From Chloroflexota bacterium (GTDB lineage: Bacteria; Chloroflexota; Anaerolineae; Promineifilales; Promineifilaceae): 49,444 nt of DNA. Position numbers and translations under genes: made by a program. The stretch spans positions 1-49,444 of the forward strand of contig JABFFZ010000041.1 in assembly GCA_013112725.1 (NCBI GenBank), written 5' to 3'. Below are positions 1-7,677 of the stretch, piece after piece. Every line of letters begins with the position of its first letter. Positions within the stretch are counted from its first letter, which is position 1. Below the pieces are notes generated by a model. That model ran no database searches. It was not told the origin of the DNA and saw only the letters and a list, made by a program, of their open reading frames with translations.

Positions 1-655
1 CAAAGTCAAACCCTTGCATTAAAGCGCCTTGTTCAGCAGGAACAACAACCAGTTCTATTGGATTTTTGTTGTTCAAGTCAGCCAAAAAAAGGTGCCGGTG
101 TTCGGATGAAGCCGCCCAATAAGCCATTAAAGAACCATCAGGCGAAAAGCGGATGTGTTGAATAACCATGTCGGGATTTTCCAATTGATCCACAGATCTG
201 AGACCAGAACCGTCACTATAAATCTGATACCACTGCATTGGCTCAAATCGTTCAGGATCTGTGCAGTAAGAATGACCAGGCACACATGGTACCCCGGCAA
301 AAAGAATAGGCCGGACTGTCCCTGTAAAAGGGGTGGGGGGGGAGCCGGGAGCAAAGGTAGACATAGGAGTTTTGGATGGTATGGGGGTGTAAACGGCAAT
401 CAACGCGGCCTGCGTCTCCCGCACGGCCGCAGCCGGCAGCATCGGCGCTTCTATGGAAACAGAGGTGCTATTGGGCAAAAGCGTAGCGGTAATGGCAGCA
501 GACAAAGGCGTGTTGGCAGGCAAGACAGTAGCAGGCGTGGCCGTCTCACTCACCATTCGGGTGGGGGGCACAGTGGCAATGCTCTCTGGCACGGCCGTGC
601 AGCCAGTCATCAACATCAGCCAACCCAGACTCAGCAACAAGTGTTGGGGTTTCAT
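1..655 (-). CDS. PD40/TolB-like lipoprotein, 3' end outside window
   Basis: About 218 residues are visible before the reading frame leaves the window at base 1. The ATG at 655 follows an AGGAGG ribosome site with 5 nt spacing. Residues 1-19 form a lipoprotein signal peptide ending in the lipobox LMTGC, with Cys19 as the lipidated residue. A Thr/Ala/Pro-rich linker follows to about residue 115. The first beta-propeller blade is then recognisable from the motif FSPDGSLMAYW, typical of PD40/WD40-like TolB repeats. It is probably an exported, membrane-anchored propeller protein; ligand unknown. It is paralogous in design to the genes at 728-1859, 44882-46315 and 47856-49280. A 47-bp double-palindrome element lies directly upstream of its ribosome site. 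Confidence 0.75.
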   Translation of the reverse strand, partial: MKPQHLLLSLGWLMLMTGCTAVPESIATVPPTRMVSETATPATVLPANTPLSAAITATLLPNSTSVSIEAPMLPAAAVRETQAALIAVYTPIPSKTPMSTFAPGSPPTPFTGTVRPILFAGVPCVPGHSYCTDPERFEPMQWYQIYSDGSGLRSVDQLENPDMVIQHIRFSPDGSLMAYWAASSEHRHLFLADLNNKNPIELVVVPAEQGALMQGFDF

Positions 656-673
656 ATGAACCTCCTCTGGTTC

Positions 674-720
674 GTAGTAGGCGATTCATCGCCATGAGGA
701 GGCACTGAAGTGCCTACTAC
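674..720 (-). repeat. 47-bp double-palindrome leader element, copy 1
   Basis: The element is bounded by GTAGTAGGC and its inverse GCCTACTAC. It holds two 14-bp near-palindromes, GGCGAT-NN-ATCGCC (680-693) and GGCACT-NN-AGTGCC (701-714), separated by 7 nt. It sits 18 nt upstream of the start codon at 655, immediately before the ribosome site. A second copy at 24987-25033 has the same length and the same orientation relative to its downstream gene. The stems are kept while the 2-nt centres differ. Function unknown: it could be an operator, an RNA leader structure or a REPIN-like mobile palindrome. Confidence 0.75.
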
Positions 721-727
721 AAACGGA

Positions 728-1859
728 TTACGGCATAGGGGACGACAACCAGGCAGGGTGGCGGTAATTTCCGGGCGGGCTGACTTGCACAGGCATTTTC
801 GATGGCGTCCATATCCAGACGGCATCGTCGGCGGTGAAAGCCAGCAGCCCATCCGGCGACCAGACGGCGTCATAGACCAGGCTGTCCTCAAATTGGGTAA
901 TGGGCGTTACCGCACCGGCATACACGTCTACCTGATACAGATTGCTGCGTAGGGCCAGCGGCTCAAGGTCCGCTTGAATGTCATCCGGGTTTCCCCGATG
1001 CACGTAGACCAGGCTGGTGCTGTCTGGCGACCAGACCGGCGCATAACCATGCCCGGCGTCCACTTCGGCCAACAGCATTAGCTGCTTGCCGCTGGCCGGT
1101 TCCGCCAGCCATAATTCACCGATGACAAACGGGATGTTGGTATCCGGCAGCAGCACATAAGCCAGGACATTACCATCTGGCGACCAGGCGGCATGGGCCA
1201 CCAGATGGTCGGGAAACGTTTGCCAGGGAGTCAGGCGGCCATCGGCCAGGTTCAGAACGCCCATCTCGCTGCCAAAACCCAGGCCAACTGAGGCCGCATA
1301 CAAGACGCGCTGGCCGTCCGGGGCAAAGGCTGCGTCATAGGTACCGGCGGGCAGGTCAAGCGGCTGCCACTCGCCGCCGTTAATGGGGATAAGCCATACC
1401 TGGCCCGTTTCGACATTGCGGAAGAGCAGCCACGCCCCATCTGGCGACCAGTTCATAAAGTAACCCTGGTTTAACAGGAGAACGGCATCGGGGTTATTCA
1501 GGTTTAGCAGCCGGGCAAAGAGGGTATCTTCACAATTGTATTGCAAAATGTAGGCGCTGCCATTGGGTGCCGCATAAACCGCGTCAGTCTGGCAATGGGG
1601 TGGGTCTGGCTGGCTGTAAAGAGAAGCAGCCTGAGACAGTTCAGGCATGCCCTTGTTGTTCAGGGGATAAATCTGGGTAGTTACCCCCCCCCCGGTCCGC
1701 AAAATTCACAAAGAGCAGGTGTGTGGTTGGGCCAGAGGGTGCAGCCGGGCCAGGGGGTATAAGAGGCTGGCTGGTAGTTTGACTCGTAAACAATCCGGCC
1801 AGAAGAGAGATAATAAGCAAAGGCCAGATGCGGCGCCAGATTAAGAAACTGCGTGTCAT
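728..1859 (-). CDS. PD40/TolB-like secreted protein, frameshifted at a G10 tract
   Basis: Two overlapping frames make one gene. The ATG at 1859 (AGGAGG site 6 nt before it) opens a frame with a signal peptide (WPLLIISLLAGLFTS) and the sequence HLLFVNFADRGG. The frame then breaks at a run of ten G (bases 1693-1684) and closes soon after at 1641. The second frame carries the remaining 320 or so residues, a propeller with repeated WSPDG blades ending near NYRHPAWL, and stops at 728. Removing one G would join the frames. Either the gene is phase-variable or broken, or the base call in the homopolymer is wrong. The nearest alternative start for the long frame is a TTG at 1702 without a ribosome site. 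Unlike its paralogues it has no lipobox cysteine. Confidence 0.7.
1684..1693. repeat. Homopolymeric C10/G10 tract at the frameshift
   Basis: Ten consecutive C on the plus strand (ten G in the coding strand) lie between the signal-peptide segment and the propeller segment of the PD40 gene. A nine-base tract would restore a single open frame. Tracts of this length are prone to slipped-strand changes and also to sequencing error. Confidence 0.9.
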
Positions 1860-2140
1860 GGCTATTTCCTCCTGGTGCAGGCGATGTTGGTTAATTGGTG
1901 ACTTCATCAACCACCCGCACCCTCATATGACAAGGCAAGCAACATAAACCGGTTGTCATTGTAACAATAGAATAGTACCGGGTCAATGATCTGTGACCAT
2001 GTGCGGGTGCAGGGTTTATCGCCACAGAGCGCCAGCAAAATTGCCGATGCTACCGCCAGCGACCATTTGCCTATTTGGGTCACTTTATCCCTGCCTTAAG
2101 AAAGTAGCCAACTCGCCCCGATCAGGGTAATTTCCTGGGC

Positions 2141-3103
2141 ATGAAAAAATTAATTCCTGTTCTCCAGATCATGAGTTTGAGCCTGTTTCTGCGAGCCTCG
2201 CTGGTGACCAGCCAGATCATACCCGATCAGCCGGGTAGTGGTGAAGGCCCATCAGCCACGCCAACATTGACCATCACGCCTACCCTGACGATAACAACAA
2301 CCCCCACCATCACACCGACGATCACGGTTACGCCAACCGCCACCCCTTCAGCCACGCCCACGCCGGAACCGCTGCCACCAGCCGTCATTTTTCTGCCCAT
2401 TGTTTTCCATATGTACGGCCCTCTATCGCCGCCTTATGATATGGTGCAATTTATGAATGGGGACGGGATTCTGTATGAAGTTCAGCACAGCAATGGCTCC
2501 CAGGCCCGGCACCAAACACAAGAAGAAAACCCGGTTTTCTTTCACACCAAAGGAAATGAAATTAGCGCCGAATGGGAAGAACTATGGTATACAAACCAGT
2601 TCATTTACCGGGGTACCGACACCAGTCCGGGCAATGGGCTTTATTACACCCTGCGCGATGGTGGTCTCTATGGCTCTAAATGGGCGCCCCGTTATTGGCG
2701 CGTGGGGGATGTGTATGAACGCAACCCTACCGTCCTCTTCTTTCGCAAGTCGGATTGTGAACCGGTGCTGGGGGGCACACAGCGAAGCTGGCTGCTTTTT
2801 GAGGCGTACCATCCCACCTACACCTTCACCAGTGGGCTGGAATTGGCCCATGTGGTGCAACTGGCCTGGCTGCTTACGCCCAACGGCGTACCGGAAGAAC
2901 GGTACTACTATGCGGTAGGGTATGGGTTGGTCGGCTGGTCTAGCCGTACACACGGCTTTAGCTACATCAGCGAAATCCATGCCCCAGGCCAACGGCCGGA
3001 CAACAACCGTGAAGTGATCCCCTGTCTGGATACCTCCCTGTTCTGGGCCGACCGCCGCTTTGATCGGCCGTTGCCCTATTGGCCGGGCAACCACCGGCGG
3101 TAA
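2141..3103 (+). CDS. Secreted protein with Thr/Pro linker and unknown C-terminal domain
   Basis: This 320-residue protein begins with a short basic stretch and a hydrophobic segment typical of a signal peptide. Residues of about 38-80 form a low-complexity linker of alternating Thr and Pro (TPTITVTPTATP). The remaining 235 residues are a compact, Trp/Tyr-rich domain of unknown function, with phrases such as LFFRKSDCEPVLGG and YYYAVGYGLVGW and two late cysteines. I do not recognise the family. No clear ribosome site precedes the ATG. Only 15 nt separate its stop from the MFS gene downstream, so the two may be co-transcribed. A cell-surface or secreted role is inferred from the signal and linker only. 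Confidence 0.7.
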   Translation: MKKLIPVLQIMSLSLFLRASLVTSQIIPDQPGSGEGPSATPTLTITPTLTITTTPTITPTITVTPTATPSATPTPEPLPPAVIFLPIVFHMYGPLSPPYDMVQFMNGDGILYEVQHSNGSQARHQTQEENPVFFHTKGNEISAEWEELWYTNQFIYRGTDTSPGNGLYYTLRDGGLYGSKWAPRYWRVGDVYERNPTVLFFRKSDCEPVLGGTQRSWLLFEAYHPTYTFTSGLELAHVVQLAWLLTPNGVPEERYYYAVGYGLVGWSSRTHGFSYISEIHAPGQRPDNNREVIPCLDTSLFWADRRFDRPLPYWPGNHRR

Positions 3104-3118
3104 GAGGAAACACAAACA

Positions 3119-4291
3119 ATGGCTGTCACCGAAACGCCCTTTATCCAGGCACGGCCGTATCAGGCCGTTAGCATCACCCACTTTTGCATTGACGTACTGA
3201 ACAGTGGTCGTAACCTGCTCATCGCCCTGATCGCCATTTCCCTGGGGCTGACGAACGCGCAGGTGGGCATTACCCTGCTGCTGTACAACGTGGGCGCTTC
3301 GCTGTCACAGCCGTTGTTTGGCTGGCTGGCCGACCGGATTGGGCCGCGCTGGCTGGTGGTGGGCGGCATGGGTTGGATGACCTTCTTTTTTACGCTGGCG
3401 GCGTTGGCCGGGGATTGGCTTGCCCTGGCCGCATTAACGGTTGCCGGTATCGGTTCGGGCATGTTTCACCCCGCCGGGACGATGGTCGCCAGCCTGACCA
3501 GCCAGACCGCCCGCAGCCGGGCCACGGCCGTTTTCTTTTTTGCCGGGCAGATGGGGCTGTTTATGGGGCCAATTGTGGCCGGGTTGGCGTTGGACTGGCA
3601 CGGCCGTACCGGTTACATCCTCATCCCCCTCACCACCCTCTTTGCCTTTGCCTATGGCTGGCTCTGGCTGACCAATGATGCCGCCGGGCTTCACGCCGAA
3701 AAAACACAACGCGCCCAGGCCAGAACCGCCCGCGTCATTCAGCGGCGCGACTGGCTGCGGCGCGGCCTGCCCCTGGTCATCATTATCCTTTCCAGCAGCA
3801 CGGTGAGCATCGCCGCTATCACCTTTGCCCCCAAGTTGTTTACCGAAGCTGGTTATGCGCAAACGCACGTGGGCATTTTGTCCGGGATGTTGATGTTGGG
3901 GTCGGCGCTGGGTGGCATTGTTGGCGGCGCATGGGGCGACCGCACCGCCGGGAAGTGGGTGATTGTGACCGGGATGTTGGGGCTAATCGCGCCGATTTAT
4001 TTGTATATTCCGGCAGCCGGGTTGGTGCAGCCGGCGCTGCTGCTATTGGCCGGCTTTTTTGTGGGAATGCCGCACACCATTCTGGTGCTGAATGTACAAT
4101 CCCTGTTTCCGGGGCGGCGGGCGCTGGCGTCTGGATTGGCGCTGGGGCTGATGTTTGCCGGGGGTGCGTTGGGCAGCTACTTCCTGGGGCTGCTGGCCGA
4201 CCAGATTGGGCTGGCGACGGCTTTGCAATACACGGTCGTGCTGCCCATCATTGCCGCCCTCACGGCGCTGGTGTTACCGGCACGGCCGTGA
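3119..4291 (+). CDS. MFS transporter, fosmidomycin-resistance (Fsr)-like
   Basis: This is a 390-residue integral membrane protein with about 12 hydrophobic segments. The N-terminal HFCIDVLNSGRN stretch, the loop motif GWLADRIGPRW between helices 2 and 3, and the charged central loop near residues 195-215 (KTQRAQARTARVIQRR) fit the major facilitator superfamily. The opening histidine/aspartate pattern resembles the Fsr subgroup of drug exporters. A ribosome site AAGAGGAAA precedes the ATG. The substrate is not predictable; small-molecule efflux is likely. Three ACGGCCGT octamers lie within the gene and a fourth overlaps its stop codon. An inverted-repeat patch follows immediately. Confidence 0.85.
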   Translation: MAVTETPFIQARPYQAVSITHFCIDVLNSGRNLLIALIAISLGLTNAQVGITLLLYNVGASLSQPLFGWLADRIGPRWLVVGGMGWMTFFFTLAALAGDWLALAALTVAGIGSGMFHPAGTMVASLTSQTARSRATAVFFFAGQMGLFMGPIVAGLALDWHGRTGYILIPLTTLFAFAYGWLWLTNDAAGLHAEKTQRAQARTARVIQRRDWLRRGLPLVIIILSSSTVSIAAITFAPKLFTEAGYAQTHVGILSGMLMLGSALGGIVGGAWGDRTAGKWVIVTGMLGLIAPIYLYIPAAGLVQPALLLLAGFFVGMPHTILVLNVQSLFPGRRALASGLALGLMFAGGALGSYFLGLLADQIGLATALQYTVVLPIIAALTALVLPARP

Positions 4292-4358
4292 TCCGTAACC
4301 CGTAATCCGTGATGCGTAATCCGTGAACGGCTTACGGTTCACGATTTACGGATTACGA
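4290..4358. repeat. Gene-end inverted repeat, unit CGTAATCCGT
   Basis: Several tandem copies of a unit close to CGTAATCCGTG are followed by inverse copies (CACGATTTACGGATTACG). The patch can fold into a long imperfect hairpin just after the MFS stop codon. It has no T-tract, so terminator function is only possible. It belongs to the set of locus-specific junction repeats seen throughout the window. Confidence 0.7.
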
Positions 4359-4416
4359 CCTCCCCTCCCCGCACCTTTCCACAGCCACAGTCGTATAGCT
4401 CACTGATTTCTGTAGC

Positions 4417-4433
4417 GCGATTTGGAAAATCGC
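4417..4433 (+). promoter_or_regulatory. Leader palindrome GCGATTT-GGA-AAATCGC
   Basis: A perfect 7-bp inverted repeat with a 3-nt centre ends 24 nt before the ATG at 4458, just ahead of the AAAGGAG ribosome site. The same palindrome with centre GGT lies the same distance upstream of hutU (36153-36169). It shares the GCGAT...ATCGC core with the 47-bp elements. It could be a protein-binding site or an RNA hairpin that controls translation. Confidence 0.65.
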
Positions 4434-4457
4434 ACCACACCTCAAAGGAGTATGTAG

Positions 4458-6545
4458 ATGAAAAAGTTGAATTTTATTCGTTTGTGTCTGTTGGCCGTGG
4501 GCCTGGTTTTTTTGTTTACGGCCTGCAACAATGAAGAGCCAGCGCCAACGGCTACGGCCGTAACCGAGGCGGTTGAAACCGCAACTACCAACCCGACGCC
4601 CACCCATACAGCGACGGCCGAACCAACGGTTGCGCCAACGGCCGTGCCCACCATTCCACCCACATTCACCCCCGAACCCACCACCGCGGAACCAACCACT
4701 GCTTTTGCGGAGGCAGCGTGTGAATTTGATGTGCCCAACGGCCGTGATGTCACCTGTGGCTGGCTGACCGTGCCTGAAGACCGCACCGACCCGGACAACA
4801 ACCAGACCATCCGCCTGCATGTCGCCATCTTCGCCAGCGAAAGCGACAATCCCGCGCCTGACCCCATCGTCTACCTGGAAGGCGGTCCCGGCGGTGATGC
4901 TTTGGAAACCGTCCCTTTGATTTTCGAGATGCGCTTTGCCCCCTATCTGAAAAACCACACCCTGATCATGTTTGACCAGCGTGGCACCGGCTATTCCGAA
5001 CCATCGCTGGCCTGCCCGGAATACACCGAATTGAGTTATGCGCTGCTGGAACAAGACATCTCGCCCGAAGAAGCGGGGCAACAAAGCATGGAGACGCTGC
5101 TCGCCTGCCGGGATCGGTTAGCCGATGAAGGGGTCAATCTGGCTGCCTACAACAGCGCCGCCAGCGCCGCCGATCTGAACGATTTGCGCACTGCACTCGG
5201 CTACGATGAATGGAACGTCTGGGGCGTCTCTTACGGCACCCGGCTGGCGCAAACCCTCATGCGTGACTATCCCGAAGGGGTACGCAGCGTCATTTTGGAC
5301 TCGGCCTATCCGCTAGAAGTCAATTTACTCACCGACACGCCGCAGAATGTGGCCCGCGCGTTTGACGTCTTTTTTGCCGGTTGTGCCGCCGATCCTGCCT
5401 GTGGCAAAGCCTACCCTGATCTGGAAGCCCTTTTCTTTGATACCGTCGCCCAACTAAACGCGGGAAAAATCACACTGCCCGTCACCAACCTGTTCACCGG
5501 AGACAGCTATGACGCCTATTTCCGGGGTGATGATTTGGTGGGTGTTCTCTTCCAATCGCTTTATGCCACGGAAATTATCCCCGAACTGCCCAAACTCATT
5601 GCGGACGTGAACGCCGGTGAGTATGGCACACTCAGCTTGCTGCTTTCCAGCTTTTTGAGCAACAGTGATTTTGTCAGCGCCGGGATGCAGTTTTCGGTGC
5701 AGTGCAATGAAGAGAATGGTTTTGCGACGGCCGAACAGATCACGGCCGCCCTGGCCGCTCAACCAGAACTGGAGCCTGTTTTCCGCGACAGCCCGAACCT
5801 GGGGCCAAATGCGCTGGTTATCTGTGAACAGTGGGGGGCAGGTACGGCCGTGCCCCTGGAAAACGAACCGATCACCAGCGACATTCCCACGCTCATCCTG
5901 GCCGGGGAATATGATCCCATCACCCCACCAGCCTGGGGTGAGCAGGTGCAAGCCAACCTGAGCAACGCCTATTTCTATGAATTTCCAGGCACCGGGCATG
6001 GCGTCTCCCTGTCCGGCGCATGTAGCGTCAGCATGGTGGAATCCTTCCTGGCAGACCCGACGGCCGAACCGGATGCAACCTGCGTGGCAGCAATGGGCGG
6101 CCCAGCCTTTGTGACGCCGGACGCCGAAACAGAAGCGGTGGTCATGACACCCTACACCGATGAGACATTTGGTTTTAGCAGCGTCGCGCCGGAAGGATGG
6201 ACGCAAGCAGGGCCAGGCGTATACGCGCGTGGCAGCACGGGATTAGACCAAACCGTTCTTATTCAGCAAGCTGCGCCGGGCATGACGGCCGATTTTTTGG
6301 TAGGCCTGCTAACCACACAATTAGGGCTGACCGAAACACCAACCGGTGATGAAATGTTAGAAGCCGGTGGACACACCTGGACGCTGTATGAAACAGAAAC
6401 ACAAGGGCTGCCGGTGCTGCTGGCCACGGCCGAAGAGAGTGGCACAACTCTGCTGGTATTGCTGATCATCAACCCGGATGAAAAAGAGGCACTCTATGAA
6501 ATGGTGATGCTGCCCGCCCTGGAAGCATTCCAACTCGCGCCTTAA
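4458..6545 (+). CDS. Alpha/beta-hydrolase lipoprotein, peptidase family S33 (tripeptidyl aminopeptidase-like)
   Basis: This is a 695-residue lipoprotein. Residues 1-24 are a signal peptide with lipobox FTAC, followed by a Thr/Pro-rich tether to about residue 80. The catalytic domain has the oxyanion motif YLEGGPGGD, the nucleophile elbow GVSYGT (Ser258), the acid in LAGEYDPITPP (Asp486) and the histidine in GTGHGVSL (His514). All three catalytic residues are therefore present. The TAP-like C-terminal part of the fold is complete by about residue 545. A further 130-150 residues, unusual for the family, make an extra domain of unknown role. It likely trims peptides or hydrolyses esters outside the cytoplasmic membrane. 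A good AAAGGAG ribosome site precedes the ATG. Confidence 0.87.
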   Translation: MKKLNFIRLCLLAVGLVFLFTACNNEEPAPTATAVTEAVETATTNPTPTHTATAEPTVAPTAVPTIPPTFTPEPTTAEPTTAFAEAACEFDVPNGRDVTCGWLTVPEDRTDPDNNQTIRLHVAIFASESDNPAPDPIVYLEGGPGGDALETVPLIFEMRFAPYLKNHTLIMFDQRGTGYSEPSLACPEYTELSYALLEQDISPEEAGQQSMETLLACRDRLADEGVNLAAYNSAASAADLNDLRTALGYDEWNVWGVSYGTRLAQTLMRDYPEGVRSVILDSAYPLEVNLLTDTPQNVARAFDVFFAGCAADPACGKAYPDLEALFFDTVAQLNAGKITLPVTNLFTGDSYDAYFRGDDLVGVLFQSLYATEIIPELPKLIADVNAGEYGTLSLLLSSFLSNSDFVSAGMQFSVQCNEENGFATAEQITAALAAQPELEPVFRDSPNLGPNALVICEQWGAGTAVPLENEPITSDIPTLILAGEYDPITPPAWGEQVQANLSNAYFYEFPGTGHGVSLSGACSVSMVESFLADPTAEPDATCVAAMGGPAFVTPDAETEAVVMTPYTDETFGFSSVAPEGWTQAGPGVYARGSTGLDQTVLIQQAAPGMTADFLVGLLTTQLGLTETPTGDEMLEAGGHTWTLYETETQGLPVLLATAEESGTTLLVLLIINPDEKEALYEMVMLPALEAFQLAP

Positions 6546-6562
6546 AATCTTGATTTGAAAGT

Positions 6563-6600
6563 GTGATTGCCTGGCGGCCTGTCGGTTGTCAGGCAATCAC
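6563..6600. terminator. Hairpin between convergent genes
   Basis: A perfect 11-bp stem, GTGATTGCCTG / CAGGCAATCAC, encloses a 16-nt loop in the gap between the hydrolase (plus) and the methyltransferase (minus). No T-run follows on either strand. The position suggests a shared terminator, but the lack of a U-tract leaves this uncertain. Confidence 0.55.
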
Positions 6601-6666
6601 ATGCAATCGCCTAATCTTTCCTGTGTTCCCTCGGCAAAGGCGGGTCACAAGCAACGGCCGTCCCCC

Positions 6667-7428
6667 TCACCCCTCCTCCTTCCGCCCCACCAAAATCGCC
6701 TCCTGCAAATAGAATGTGGTGTCATTGTCGGTAACGGACGGCCGTAAAAATTCCGCCGCCGCCCCTTGCACTTCCGTCAACATCGCCCGCAGGTAACGCT
6801 GCATGGTCGCATCATGCCGGGCCGCCCAGGGAGTAAACTCCATCTGTTTGTCTATCGTTTCCACCTGGGTCAGCGCCAAACCGGCGGCCGTATACGCCTG
6901 CTCCCACTCGGCCAGGCTCAGGCAACGGCCGTGACTGACATCCCGCAGCTTCTCAAACGCATTGACATAATCACCTGCCGGCCCTGCCGGCACCACATTA
7001 TCCACCACCGCCAGCACCCCCCCCGGCCGCAGCACCCGCGCCGCCTCGGCCATAAACCGGGGTATATCGGCAAAATGATGGGCGGCAATGCGGCAAATGA
7101 CTAAATGGAAACGGCCGTCGCCATAGGGCAGCGCCTCTGCCTCGGCATATTCGGCCGTTACATTCGCCAGCCCTCGTTCTGCCGCTTGCTGCTGCACAAT
7201 AGCCAACATCTCGGCCGTCATATCCGTCGCCCACACCTGCCCCACCAGCGGCGCAAAGGCAAACGCCGTATGCCCCGCCCCCGTCGCCACATCCAACACC
7301 TGCCAATCTGCTTGCGGCGCCACCAGTTCCACCAGACGCCCCAGGCTCTTGCCTTTAGCATGAGGTTTGCTGTGGATATAGTCCGCCGCATGAGTGCCAA
7401 ATTGCGCCTGCACCAACTGTTTGTCCAT
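6667..7428 (-). CDS. Class I SAM-dependent methyltransferase
   Basis: The 253-residue protein has the SAM-binding motif I LDVATGAGHTAF near residues 44-56, an acidic turn (ATDMTAEML) and the later motif FHLVICRIAAHHF followed by LRPGGVLAVVD. This is the Methyltransf_11 pattern seen in UbiE/small-molecule methylases. The start ATG follows GGAG with 8 nt spacing. The substrate is unknown; neighbouring genes give no pathway clue. The gene contains four ACGGCCGT copies, among them ones at 6738, 6925 and 7110. Confidence 0.85.
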   Translation of the reverse strand: MDKQLVQAQFGTHAADYIHSKPHAKGKSLGRLVELVAPQADWQVLDVATGAGHTAFAFAPLVGQVWATDMTAEMLAIVQQQAAERGLANVTAEYAEAEALPYGDGRFHLVICRIAAHHFADIPRFMAEAARVLRPGGVLAVVDNVVPAGPAGDYVNAFEKLRDVSHGRCLSLAEWEQAYTAAGLALTQVETIDKQMEFTPWAARHDATMQRYLRAMLTEVQGAAAEFLRPSVTDNDTTFYLQEAILVGRKEEG

Positions 7429-7591
7429 CCTGATTACTCCAATTATGAATTATGAAGGATGAATTATGAACTACATCCCTCATCGGCCACTTCGCCTGAT
7501 TGATTTGTCCTCTATTTGTGCAAACAACGCCGTCACGTTAAAATGCCTGCCGTCCGTAGCATTGCTCCAATCTATACTGCCAAATGTCGCT

Positions 7592-7660
7592 GGTGGCAAG
7601 TGGCAGGTAGCAAGTGATTTGGGTGGTGACTTGCCACGTGCAACTTGCAACCTGCAACCC
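7592..7660. repeat. Inverted repeat upstream of comEC
   Basis: Tandem units like GTGGCAAGTGGCAGGTAGCAAG are followed by inverse copies (CTTGCCACGTGCAACTTGCAACC), giving a hairpin just before the comEC ribosome site. This repeat would add 11 residues to ComEC if a TTG at 7645 were the start; the better start lies downstream at 7678. The region 7441-7470 also carries a one-armed run of the unit GAATTATGAA. Confidence 0.65.
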
Positions 7661-7677
7661 ATAAGGAGATCAGAATC

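Noticed and set aside
155..697. Plus-strand open frame of 180 codons over the first lipoprotein gene
   Set aside because: It is the shadow of the minus-strand gene, which has a ribosome site, signal peptide and propeller motif.
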